NCBI RefSeq assembly: GCF_027943255.1
Contig: NC_072892.1
Coordinates: 16,205,792-16,269,791, forward strand
DNA: 64,000 nucleotides
Direction of reading: 5' to 3'
DNA from: Anastrepha obliqua
Lineage: Eukaryota > Arthropoda > Insecta > Diptera > Tephritidae
How positions within the stretch are numbered: the stretch's first letter is position 1; the number at the start of each line of letters is the position of its first letter. Positions 43,651 through 53,307 of the stretch are shown here, piece after piece. Below the pieces are notes generated by a model. The model did no database searches, was not told the origin of the DNA, and saw nothing but the letters and a program-made list of their open reading frames with translations. Made by a program: the position numbers and the translations under genes.

Positions 43651-44167
43651 ATCGTAATCTGGTGGAATTAGAAGGGTGTCATATATTATGAACACCGTAA
43701 CCCTTTCGGTACGGCTGGTACCTATGTGTACCACCAAAGCTTAAACGTCCCTAAAATGTTTAATTTACATTCAATCGAGTTTAGAAATGTACCGTGCCGT
43801 CTGTTGAGATTTTCGCAAACCGCACGTGCCTTTAGAGTACAGTTTTATATTCCCGTTATGCTCAGATTCGTGTTTTTTCTTTTGAGAGTAGTTAAAAAGT
43901 GCAGCGCGTGGACGTTTTGTGAAAATATCTGTGCATTCATAGAGATTTATTGGCAGATAACAACATATTTTAGAGAACTAAGGTTTATACCACATACTTG
44001 AAGTAAGTCCGGTGATAAAATGTAAATAAAAGTATATTTTTAGTGCACATTCTACAGGTGGTATGTAGGTGTACCAGTAGTCTTCTTAAGTGGTACAGTA
44101 GTCCGGTGAATACAACTTATTTTTCATTATTTTTCAATAGATTCCACATAGGATTTAGTCAGTAATA

Positions 44168-44470
44168 TGAACTAGGACGTACGTAAGTTGTTGGAGGAGA
44201 AAGATAAAAGTTTCAGCGATTTGGAAGACTTTTCATCCAGAAGCTCAGATAACTTTGTTCCAAGCGAAACTATAAGTCAAGCTCTTCCAGTGCGGAAGAC
44301 TTAGATAATGACACCATAAACAAGGTATAGGGGATATAAATGAATTCGATACAAACACATTAGACTGTGACCAACCACATGATGAAAATTTTGAGTGGAA
44401 ATCTCCGGAGGATTTTGTTCCTAAGCGAACTGCAAGCGCTTCCCGTAATTGCAAAATTTGGCGCAAAAGT
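44168..44470 (+). pseudogene. piggyBac-2 transposase, N-terminal acidic part
   Basis: Broken frames read RKLLEEKDKSFSDLEDFSSR, SSDNFVPSETIS, then (frameshifted) DLDNDTINKV and the Ser/Asp/Glu-rich stretch to SASRNCKIWRKSN. It matches the acidic N-terminal region expected of piggyBac transposases. The following ~90 residues are missing where the mariner lies. Confidence 0.65.
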
Positions 44471-44568
44471 AACCTTGCGATGTTTTTTAGCTGTAATTAA
44501 AAAAAAAAAAGAAAAACTTTGATTCTTCTTGTGGATTATTTTTATTTGGTCCCTTAATTTTTTTTACA

Positions 44569-45404
44569 TCAAGTCGAGAATATGATGTTATGTAAATGGC
44601 CGCCGCCACAGTTGATTGCCATTTGAACCCTTTTTATGGCATTTTCCATCACTTTGGCCAAAACTTCCGGCGATAGGTCCTCACATTCTTGACGGATATT
44701 GTCTTTAAGAGCTGCAAGAGTCTGAGGCTTGTTGCCATAAACCCGCGACTTCAAAAAGCCCCACAAAAAGAAGTCTGGAGCGGTCAAATTAGGCAATCTT
44801 GCTGGCCAGTGCAAATCGCCAAAACGGGAGATTAGGCGCCCGGTAAATGCATCCTTCAGCATATCGGTTGTGGTACATGCAGTGTGTGCCGTTGCACCGT
44901 CCTGTTGGAACCACATGTTTTTCAATCCCAACTCATCAAGTTGCGGCAAAAAGAACTCGTTGATCATTGCTCTGTAGCGCTCACCATTCACAGTAACCGT
45001 TTGGCCCGCGACGTCTTCGAAGAAAAAAGGTCCGATGACTCCTCCAACGAAAACAGCACACCATATAGTGACTTTGAGTGGGTGTAATGGCTCTTCGTGG
45101 GTTACACGCGGATTTTCAGTGCCCCAGAAGCGTAAATTTCGCGTATTTACGTACCGCTAAGATGGAAATGGGCCTCATCACTCATGATTATTTTTGATGA
45201 AAAATCATCTTCCTCTTGGTGGTGATTAAGGATGCCTTGAGCGTATGTTAGATGCGATTGGCGGTCAGCAGCTAATAGCTGATGCACCGTCTGGACTTTG
45301 TACGGAAACATCTTCAAATCTTGTACCAAAATTCGCTGTAAAGACCGTCGACTGATATCCATTTGCGTGGCACGTCGTCTGGTCGATGTCGACGGCGCTT
45401 CCAT
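44569..45404 (-). pseudogene. DD41D mariner transposase, catalytic part
   Basis: 45404-45147: MEAPSTSTRRRATQMDISRR, VQTVHQLLAADRQSHLTYAQ, IIMSDEAHFHLSGT (first Asp), then a frameshift. 44991-44569 is open: MNGERYRAMINEFFLPQLDE, FQQDGATAHTACTTTDMLKD (second Asp), ARLPNLTAPDFFLWGFLKSR (third Asp, spacing 41), ending AINCGGGHLHNIIFST. Few disabling changes other than the hAT insertion and one frameshift. Confidence 0.88.
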
Positions 45405-45430
45405 GACATCCTCGGTTACAGCTAGAGTTG

Positions 45431-45570
45431 GGTATTTCCCGAGAAAATCCCAATCTCGAGAATCGGGATTTCCCGAAATAATGAAAATTTCAATTCTCGA
45501 GATGCGGGATTTCCCGAAAATAATTTTTGAGATTTCTCGAGAATTCTCGAAAATTCGGGAAAAATTCCAA
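45431..45570. repeat. hAT subterminal array, left
   Basis: Repeated CTCGAGA / TCTCGAG and TTCCCGAAA / GGGATTTCCCG words, about ten in 140 bases, in both orientations. A matching but shorter cluster lies at 47537-47668. hAT transposases bind repeated subterminal motifs; that role here is inferred. Confidence 0.75.
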
Positions 45571-45799
45571 AAAATTAAAAAAAAAAATCTAAAACCAGTG
45601 TAAGAGCAATGAATTTCATAAAATATTATTTTTATTTATTTTTATTAAAGTATAAATTACATAAAAAAATATTTGAAAATATTACTATTTCAATTATTGC
45701 AAACAAAAAAGTGAAACAAAAATAATTACAAAAAAATTCAAAACAAAAATAATTCAAGATTATACTTATTAAAATAGGGGAAAAAAGTGATTGTAAACA

Positions 45800-46888
45800 T
45801 TATTTCCCAAAATGGTGTTTTAAAAAATACAGATTCCTCTCATTTTGAGTCGATGTTGGCTTAACAGTGTTAAAAGCCCCGATCAGTCTTTCAACATTTT
45901 GTGTTTTCTCTCCAGTTTTTTCATATATATTCTTGAATTTCAAAACTATCTTGCGAACCTTTTTTACGATTTCAAATGCAGACTTTATAGTGACCGTCTT
46001 GTCAGCAACAAATACGATATTGTCGTCCTCGTCATCGGAAGCGTTTTCCGCATTAATGTCGGAAAATGAAGTACTGGCTGCATTGTTTTCATTTTCATCG
46101 GAGCCTCTATCATCCGAATCGTCTCCATCGCTTACGTCACTATCGTATATCCTGTTTGCGACTTTTCGTTTCTGGTACATTACCTCCATGACCGCCAAAT
46201 GTATGCCGTGATTGTAGCAAATCTGTTGATGCGTTGGTGATAGTCTCCCAAATTTGATCATGACACTGACACCATCACTTGTAATAGCCACGATGTCGGA
46301 CTGTAGTTTTATATTGAAGTCTGAAAGCTTTGCATTTACGAGCTCATATACTTTTTCAGCGGGACATGATTCCTGAATGCGAACCAGGCCAAGGTTGTCA
46401 GATTGTCCATCGTCATAATATATATGGATGTTCATGTAACGTCGGTTTCGCACGCTTGTCCACTCGTCGATGCTCAAGCTGAACTTACGCTGTGCAGTAC
46501 TTTATAACCAAACCCAGAACAGCTTTGTGACACTTTGGAAGATGAAATCCTAAGCGGCTGATACTATTACGAATGAACTTTTTGTTATCGCGTTTAGTGG
46601 AATTCCATCTTTTGCAGCCAATTTTGCTACAATTTGTTCAAGCGATTCAGGCGAGGAAGAAGTATTGAAAAAGTTGTGAAGAGTTCGGGTCTTCTTGGCT
46701 GGTGGCTGTTCTTTTGGTGCCTCATGTTCCCTTCGCTTTATGTTGTGTACCCTCTCCATGTGACGGTGAAGTCCAGATGTTGACGATGACTTGCATTTAA
46801 TGATTTTATTGCATTTCAAACATGTTGCTTCGTCGTCAAATCGCTTGAAAAGCTGCCACACTTGGTCGTATTCGTATTCTGAACTCAT
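45800..46888 (-). pseudogene. hAT transposase: BED finger and partial RNase H-like core
   Basis: 46888-46550 carries a BED zinc finger: MSSEYEYDQVWQLFKRF, then CLKCNKIIKCKSSSTSGLHR with HMERVH. After a frameshift, 46477-45800 reads MSIDEWTSVRNRRYMNIHIY (first catalytic Asp in DEWTS), LGLVRIQESCPAEKV, IVAITSDGVSVMIKFGRLSP (second Asp in SDGVS), QQICYNHGIHLAVMEVMY, an acidic insert (DSDVSDGDDSDDRGSDENEN), then FEIVKKVRKIV. The C-terminal Glu and dimerisation domain are absent, so it is a deletion derivative. Confidence 0.88.
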
Positions 46889-47678
46889 GATTTTTAATGC
46901 TAAAAATTCAAAATTTGTTTTAAATTTTGTTTTTTAAAGGAAGTAACTAACCGGTACTCACAGTCAACGATACGTCGATTCAAAACTTAAAAATAAGTAA
47001 TATTTGGACCACAAAATATTTTATTATACGGTGTATAATTTATACTTAATCAGGTACCACAAAATGAAATGCACCCGCTCACTACAAAAAATAAATTTAC
47101 AAACGTCGTCTGTGCAGTCTGCGAACAAATTGAAATTGCTTGACTATTTTCAAAGCATTTCTAATTGCTTAACTGCTGCTACCTATAAGAAACACATAAA
47201 ACTAAACTTCATTAGCTTGATGTTACAGTGCTTTCCCTCGACATAGCATAGCAACGCATCTAGCATTTACTCTGTAGTCACCCTAAAACAAAAAAAAACA
47301 AACAAACAAACAAATGGAACAGTTATACTGTTGTGGCTTTTCGCATAGCAATTGAAACTATTGTGTGAATTGTATGTGATTCTGCGAAACAGTATGTAGT
47401 GTGCGATTCTTTGTAACATAATGGCCGTTACAGTTTGGTGTTTCCAGGTATTAATCATATGTATGTGTATTCTTTTACTTTTGAAAGAATTGTTTTTTCT
47501 GTTAATATTTGACAACAAAAATTAAAAAAAAAATGGATTTCTCGAGAAATCTTGAAACATTCTCGAGATTCGGGATTTCCCGAAATGCTAAAAATTTCAA
47601 TTCTCGAGATTCGGGATGGAAAAATATCGAGAATTTCTCGAGAATTCCCGTCGGGAAATTCCCGAAACCCAACTCTAG

Positions 47679-47915
47679 TTACAGCAGCAATATTCTCTGC
47701 AGAACGGCTACTCCGGGGTCTGCCACGCCTGGCAGCATCTCGTGTTGTGCAGTCTCTTCGAGGCGAGCGACTAAACGTCGCAGTGTTTTACCAGTAGGCG
47801 TTGGACGGCGAGGAAATCTGCGACGAAATTCACGTTGTGCCAAAGTCACCAACCGATTATTGGTCAAATAAATAGTCAGCAATATTCCGCGTTCTGGAGC
47901 AGTGTAGCGTAACAT
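47679..47915 (-). pseudogene. DD41D mariner transposase, N-terminal HTH
   Basis: 78 codons: MLRYTAPERGILLTIYLTNN, REFRRRFPRRPTPTGKTLRR and LVARLEETAQHEMLPGVADP. This is the first helix-turn-helix and linker of the transposase whose remainder lies at 45404-44569, across the hAT. Confidence 0.85.
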
Positions 47916-48211
47916 TGTTTATTAACGTGTATTTCGCATGTGTTTACTACACAAATGTGAAAACAGAACTGACATTAGGGGCCAATCGCAAAATTTATAG
48001 CATTTTCTGATAGGACGATTACTTTAGCGCCACCTGTTACCTCGCACAGCATGTATTGGTGACATTTTTCAAAAACTTATACCGAAATCCGTTTATATGT
48101 ACATAGCTCAGTGCACGAATGAGTGTATACAGATACTAGAAAGTGAGCAATCAGCAAGAAAAAACTAAAACTGACTAGAACTAATGCTGGCGAAATAAAA
48201 GTAATTATTGG

Positions 48212-49105
48212 ATGCATGTTCCTTGCGTGAAAGATTATTGGTCCCTTCATAAATCTCTGGGTAATAAATCTATTCAAGAAGCAATTGCTAGGGATCGATA
48301 CCTATTTATCACATCTAAGATGTATTTCGCATGCCCGGTAAAACCAGTAAACTGTAGTAAGACTTATTACCTAAACGATTTGGTACAATGTCTAAAAAAA
48401 ACTTTCCAAAAGTGTAGACAAGACAGCAGCTTCCAAAGTATAGACGAGTCGATGACAAAATTCAAGGACCGCAGCTCACTGAAGCAATGCATGCCCCTAA
48501 AACCGGCGAAAAGGGGTATAAAAATGTGGCTGAGGTGTGACGCTGTAACAGGTTACACGTACGATTTCAATATTTATTGTGGAAAAGACCTTGAAGAACA
48601 CTCGGGCACCCTTGGAGAAAGAGTAGTAACTAAACTCATCAGCTCAGTCGCAGAAAATGATGTTACTTTGTGTTTCGATCGCTTTTTCAAATCAGTTAAT
48701 CTGTTAAATACTTTACCTTATCCAGCCGTTGGTACTACAATGCGTAACAGAAAAAACGTTCCCGAGTTTACAAGTAAGAAACTTGAGCGAGGAGAAGCAG
48801 AATTAAAAAATACATCATCTGGTCTTTTATGCGTAAAGTGGCAGGACACGGAGGAGGTTTTGGTAATAAGTAATTGCCACGAACCAGGCATGACATTTGT
48901 TACAAAAACTTTAAAAACAGGGGGAAAAATCCAAGTGCCATGTCCAAATGCAATTCAATTTTATCGTCAAAATATGGGAGGTGTCGATTTAGCCGATCAA
49001 ATGAGTGGACTTTTTTACCGCTTTCTTATGATGGCAGCCGTAATCATTGGATCATTTATAACGAACTTAGAAGGGGAAAAATGCCTTTCAAATCGTTTTT
49101 GGTGA
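48212..49105 (+). pseudogene. piggyBac-2 transposase, catalytic part
   Basis: 297 open codons starting MHVPCVKDYWSLHKSLGNKS. Core signatures: RDRYLFITSKMYF, first Asp in FQSIDESMTKFKDRSSLKQC, MPLKPAKRGIKMWLRCDAVT, second Asp in VTLCFDRFFKSVNLLNTLPY (usual FDNFF; Asn is Arg here) and third Asp in MGGVDLADQM. After a frameshift near 49020, a Cys-rich C-terminal finger is readable to ~49345 (CISCSNKK; then CKECQVPLCKFCFASFH). The triad is present, but the protein is split by the mariner and by frameshifts. Confidence 0.88.
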
Positions 49106-49699
49106 CCTTGGAAGAGACACTCATACATGGATGAAGGCTCCAAAGTCACAGCTGTTCCTAGGTCGGTACGGCCAGGACCAGTACGTCGGGTTACAGGACA
49201 GAAACATCTACTTATTGAAAGCGATACACGATGGCGTTGTATTAGTTGCAGCAAATAAAAAAGCAGACACGTACAAAAACAATATGTAAGGAGTGCCAAG
49301 TTCCCTTGTGCAAGTTTTGCTTTGCATCATTTCATACATAATTTTATTTAAAATTATTACATTGCTTTGAATTGCCATCTATGTATTTGATTACTAATTG
49401 CTTGATTCTTTATAAAATTACTAATTTTGTGTATTATTTACATGCAAAATAAATGAATTATTTCGTTTTATTATTGTAAGAAAAAATATGCTCTAGTATG
49501 TTTTGTAGGACGGTTGATACACATATGTACCACATAACGTTCCGGATGGTACAATGGTTTACCACCACCCCAATCAGTCAACCTCTTATCCCACGTCCCT
49601 TTCGACTCCAAAGAAATTTTATTTGGTGCCCAAACAACTCCTTTTTTACATTAAGCGAAATCTACCACTACGCATAGAGTTCCGTATCGAAAGGGTTAA

Positions 49700-50120
49700 G
49701 CCATCTGAAACCATCACTACCGATCGTTACCCACCGCAGCTAGTGCGTTTGAATCGAGCTCTCAAAGAAAAGCGGCCGGAATGGGGCGATAGACGGTAGA
49801 CACGACAAACTGATTTTGTTGCATGACAAAGCCAGGTCACACGTTGCTAAATCGGTCCACAAATATTTAGAGAGACTTAATTGGGACATCTCAGCCCCAC
49901 CCGCCGTATTCCCAAGACATTGCACCTTCGAATTACCACCTGTTCCGATCGATGCAGTCAGCCCTTATTGGAGAGCGATTCACTTCTTACGGGAGCATCG
50001 CAAACTGGTTCAATGAATGGATCAAGTCAAAAGAACTCAAATTTTTCGTCAGAGGAATCCGTATGCTACCTGAAAGATGGAGTAAAGTTGTAGCTTCCAA
50101 TGGCACATACTTCACATACC
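49700..50120 (+). pseudogene. Mariner transposase, C-terminal part
   Basis: It starts mid-protein at the piggyBac TTAA junction with LKPSETITTDRY, then LVRLNRALKEKRPEWGDR, the second Asp box LLHDKARSHVAKSVHKYL, a frameshifted PPYSPDIAPSDYHLF region (AVFPRHCTFELPP), and the tail SKELKFFVRGIRMLPERWSK, ending NGTYFTYQY. Same family as 9855-10065 and close to the inverted neighbour at 50135-51075. Confidence 0.85.
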
Positions 50121-50134
50121 AGTATTAGGTGCAC

Positions 50135-51075
50135 AACTAAATTCTCGATGTTTTTTGTACTTTTTCCCATCTTTCTGTTTGATCTCGTATACCGTCGCGG
50201 TAAAACTGTTCATCTTTCGAGGCTATCCACGGATCAATCAATTTTTTGATGTCTTCATATGAATGGAACTACTGGTCAGCTAGACCATGTGCCATCAATC
50301 AGAGCAGATGATAATCGGATGGCGCAATATCTGGAGAATATGGCGGGTGGGGTAGGATTTCCCATTTCAGTGCTTTCAGGTAGGTTTTAATGGGTTTGGC
50401 AACGTGAGGCCGAGCGTTGTCATGCTGTAAAATCACTTTTTCATGCCTCTCAGCGTATTGCAGCCGCTTCTCGCGCAGTGCTCGGCTCAATCGCATCAAT
50501 TGAAGTCGATACCGATCCCCAGTGATGGTTTCGCTTGGTTTTAACAGTTCGTAATAAATAACACCAACTTGGTCTCACCAAATACAAAGCATAACCTTCG
50601 CAGCGTGAATATTCGGCCGATGCGACGATAAAGAAGCATGATCGGTCAGTCCCCATGACTTTCTTTTCTTTGGATTGCTGTAATGAATCCATTTTTCATC
50701 ACCCGTCACGATGCGATAAAGAAAAAAAGTTATTCACAAGCGAAAAAACGACGGTTTTAACTCATAAGGAACCCAAGACCCCTGTTTTTGAATCATTCCC
50801 AAAGCATGCAATCGCTTGGAAATGGACTGGCGGGTAACTCCTAAAAGTGAAGCAAGCTCTTCTTGCGTTTGATATGGATCCTCATTGAGGAATGCCTCCA
50901 ATTCAGCGCCTTCGAAGGTTTTTGGCCTTCCTTCACGCGGACGGTCGTCAACATTAAAATCACCGTCTTTGAAGCGACGGAATGAATCTCGGCACGTTGT
51001 TTCACTTAAAGCAGCATCTCAATAAACTTTTTATAGCTCTCGATGCGCTTCAGCCACCGTTTACGACGTTCAAGA
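50135..51075 (-). pseudogene. Mariner transposase (DD34D), frameshifted
   Basis: The minus strand reads N-terminal HTH pieces (about 51000-50860: DGDFNVDDRPREGRPKTFEG), SISKRLHALGMIQK (50830-50780), HRIVTGDEKWIHYSNPKKRK (50715-50655, first Asp), ELLKPSETITGDRYRLQLMR (50560-50490). It then has an open frame 50499-50299 with VILQHDNARPHVAKPIKTYL (second Asp) and PPYSPDIAPSDYHLL (third Asp, spacing 34), then a decayed tail. The starting TIR-like sequence ATTAGGTGCACAACTAAATTC is near 50126. Multiple frameshifts. Confidence 0.87.
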
Positions 51076-51077
51076 TC

Positions 51078-51182
51078 CCTTGAATTTAACTCATAAGTTA
51101 AGTCCCAAATCCAGTGTTTCTGAATCATTCCCAAAGCATGCAACCGTTTGGAAATGGATTGGCGGGTAACTCCTAATACTGT
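51078..51182 (-). repeat. Partial second copy of the mariner HTH segment
   Basis: The words TTAACTCATAAG, TTCTGAATCATTCCCAAAGCATGCAA, CGTTTGGAAATGGA and TTGGCGGGTAACTCCTAA repeat those at 50757-50845 with a few changes. It is either a short tandem duplication within the mariner or the remnant of a second insertion. Confidence 0.7.
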
Positions 51183-51309
51183 AAAAGAAGTTAAATAAAA
51201 AGCCTAAAAAATTTAAATATTGCCTTTCACTTTTTTTTTAATTATTCCTGAAAATATCCTAAATTTTTTACCTCTAGACCACCAGGACCCCTTAAGTTCT
51301 ATTTATTAA

Positions 51310-51970
51310 TGCTGTAAATCCTGTAAGGAGTTGCTTTAGTTTTGACCCATACTGTATATAAGATGATTCAATATATTACAAAGGTATTTGCTTTTTTATT
51401 AAAAAATAGCCATATACGGTTATTTTACCCGTACTGCAATTTAGTGCCCTACGCCTGTAGGCATGCAAAGGCTTACCCTCCTATACGCACGCGCCTGCTC
51501 TCGAGGTGCAATGCTTAGTAATACCTACTCACTCAGCGGCATGTGCTTTTCGCTCTTAATCTCGTTAAAGTTTTAGCAACGGCCTGCTCTTGTAGTGTTT
51601 TTGTTATACGTATTTATGTGTAGGTATATACATAGCTTTCCGTTTCACCAGCTTGATTTAGCGTTTTGTTAGGAGTTAAGTTACTTCCTACTTTAACGAA
51701 CTTCATCCGTTTGTGGCGTTGCCACAGAACGCGTAATTATACTGCATATAGTACATACACATATATGTACATATTCAATAGCTGTTGCACTCACCACTTC
51801 GGCTAGACTTCTTTGCTTTCCCTCGGATATGTAATTACTAACGCATGTGTGTCAATCTTTAAGAGGGCGCATACAGCTGCGAACATTGAAATCCGGACGT
51901 TTAAAAATTTACCACCGCATAAGTCACAAAACGTAAGAGTTTCAAATGGTTTATAAACTGAAAAAAAAAA
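51310..51970. other. No gene seen
   Basis: Spacer of mixed composition with short ORFs only, ending in an A12 run next to the Helentron-like 3' hairpin. Confidence 0.45.
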
Positions 51971-51977
51971 AACACCA

Positions 51978-51992
51978 GTCTAACGGTTAGAC
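51978..51992 (-). other. 3'-terminal hairpin of Helentron derivative
   Basis: GTCTAAC and GTTAGAC form a 7-bp perfect stem with a 1-base loop, followed on the minus strand by GGTGTTTTTTTTTTTT. Helitron-class elements carry such a hairpin just before the 3' end. Confidence 0.7.
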
Positions 51993-52123
51993 GCGATAGA
52001 AGTGAAACCTTCCGTAAAAAAAACTGAGAGAGAATAAGACGAAAGCAGCATTAGGGGCGGGATAATTATAGGTTCATTATAATATTGCTATAAAGTTCAT
52101 ATTTTATTTTCTTCATTTTATTA

Positions 52124-52525
52124 TTATTCATCCTCAATGTTTTCAATTTCAACAAATGATAAGAGTGGCTTATGATAGCTAAAATATGATACAAATGCTT
52201 TGGTTTCGATGTTGTCAACATGTCTTTGAAATACCGCGCCAATTGTTGTTTTTGATCATGTTGTCGATTCAGTGCGATTGTTACACATTTTTAAATTGAA
52301 TGTTGTATTGAGAAAGTCAATTGAAGGAACCGCTGTGCCCAATGCAAAATTTACGTTAAAATCGCCACTTAAAATCATTGGAACTTTATCGTAATCTTTT
52401 CTAAGTATCCGCGATACTTCTAGTGTATACTTTATTAAATTTTCGTGAATGAATTCCGTGATGCTATTTATTGATTTTTTTTTCTGTCGATATTCACGAC
52501 ACTTTTCTGCATTATTTTTCGGCAT
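52124..52525 (-). pseudogene. Helentron-type ORF: N-terminus fused to endonuclease end
   Basis: One frame of 134 codons with a single TGA at 52256-52258. Residues 1-17 (MPKNNAEKCREYRQKKK) resemble the basic N-terminal start common in insect Helentron proteins. This runs almost directly into an exonuclease-endonuclease-phosphatase C-terminal motif (VPMILSGDFNVNF; FNLKMCNNRTESTT). After the stop come AVFQRHVDNIETKAFVSYFS and YHKPLLSF. The Rep and helicase domains that should lie between are deleted. The family assignment is from memory of motifs. Confidence 0.65.
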
Positions 52526-52841
52526 AATTGGGGTAAATATTTAAAAATGAAAATATTTACGAATATAAAAACACACACGGTTGCTATTATGAGCGTCCCC
52601 AGCAAAACCTGCGTGACCGAAACTCTAACACAATTACATTTTTTTGAATGTTACAAACACATATGAACGCAGGTTTTGCTGGGGCGTGACCGAAACTCTA
52701 ACACAATTACACATATGCACTCGTATTTGTTTGAAAATCGACTTTTTTTTTTGGTTCTCCGTCACCTTTGGAAAATGTGTAAACAGTAAGCAAACTTTAT
52801 TCATATATTTTCCTCATTTTTGCATCAGTAAAATTAAACAA

Positions 52842-53035
52842 ACGCCGTAGCCGAATGGGTTGGTGCGTGACTACTATTCAGAATTCACAGAGAGAACGTC
52901 AGTTCGAATCTCGGTGAAAACACCAAAATTAAGAAAAACTATTTTTCTAATAGCACTCACCCCTCAACAGGCAATGGCAAAACACCGAGTGTATTTCGGC
53001 CATGAAAAAAAGCTCCTCATAAACATATCATAAAA
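52842..53035 (+). mobile_element. tRNA-type SINE, 3'-truncated
   Basis: The head GCCGTAGCCGAATGGGTTGGTGCGTGACTA has the A-box, AGTTCGAATCTCGG has the B-box (52911-52924). The body runs to CATGAAAAAAAGCTCCTCATAAACATATC. Its 3' third is missing. It lies within the Helentron derivative. Confidence 0.82.
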
Positions 53036-53069
53036 TAAAATAAAATATCTGTTTAAAAAAAATTTTTTT

Positions 53070-53307
53070 CTTGTGACTCGAACCAAGGATTTTGGATCGG
53101 AAGCTCACATTGCTAGTCGCTCGGCTACCGCGCCATGCTGTCGGCGCTGGCCTAAAAGTTATTTAGTTCATCGCTACGTTTATATCAACATATAATATAA
53201 CGCTTCGTAACTAAATAACTTTGAGGCCCGCGCCGACAGCATGGCGCGGTAGCCGAGCGACTAGCAATGTGAGCTTCCGATCCAAAATCCTTGGTTCGAA
53301 TCACAAG
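53070..53307. repeat. Palindrome of two tRNA-like units
   Basis: Arms of about 99 bp (53070-53168 and 53209-53307) are inverted copies around a 40-bp spacer. Read on the plus strand, the right arm has a tRNA-like A-box GGTAGCCGAGCGACTAG and a B-box GGTTCGAATC, the left arm the same in reverse (ACTCGAACC ... CTCGGCTACC). The tRNA fold is imperfect (T-arm stem poor), so this is a tRNA-derived repeat, not a tRNA gene. Confidence 0.85.

Larger units (their letters stand above)
45423..47677 (-). mobile_element. hAT transposon with TAGAGTTGGG ends
   Basis: Inverted ends TAGAGTTGGGTATTTCCCGA / CCCAACTCTA and an exact 8-bp target duplication GTTACAGC (45415-45422 and 47678-47685). Both subterminal regions are packed with CTCGAGA and TTCCCGAAA words. 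The encoded transposase is truncated. Length 2255 bp. Confidence 0.93.
44500..48060 (-). mobile_element. DD41D mariner split by a hAT
   Basis: Reads on the minus strand: N-terminal HTH at 47915-47679, linker/HTH 2 and first Asp at 45404-45147, catalytic end at 44991-44569. The hAT at 45423-47677 separates the first two parts. Without it the element is about 1.3 kb. Its exact inverted ends and TA flanks were not resolved. Confidence 0.8.
43701..49695 (+). mobile_element. Second piggyBac, split by nested insertions
   Basis: Left end CCCTTTCGGTACGGCTGGTAC (43701), right end ...GTTCCGTATCGAAAGGG (49695) in inverted orientation. Inner repeats with 'TACCTATGTGTACCAC' at left and 'ACACATATGTACCAC' at right. 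The right flank is TTAA (49696-49699); the left flank is GTAA (43697-43700). The transposase reads forward in two parts, around a mariner of about 3.6 kb that itself contains a hAT. Confidence 0.8.

Noticed and set aside
53229..53307. Functional tRNA gene in the right arm of the palindrome.
   Set aside because: B-box and D-arm-like parts are present, but the T-arm stem and acceptor stem do not pair and the inverted twin shows the same defects. It is better called a tRNA-derived repeat.
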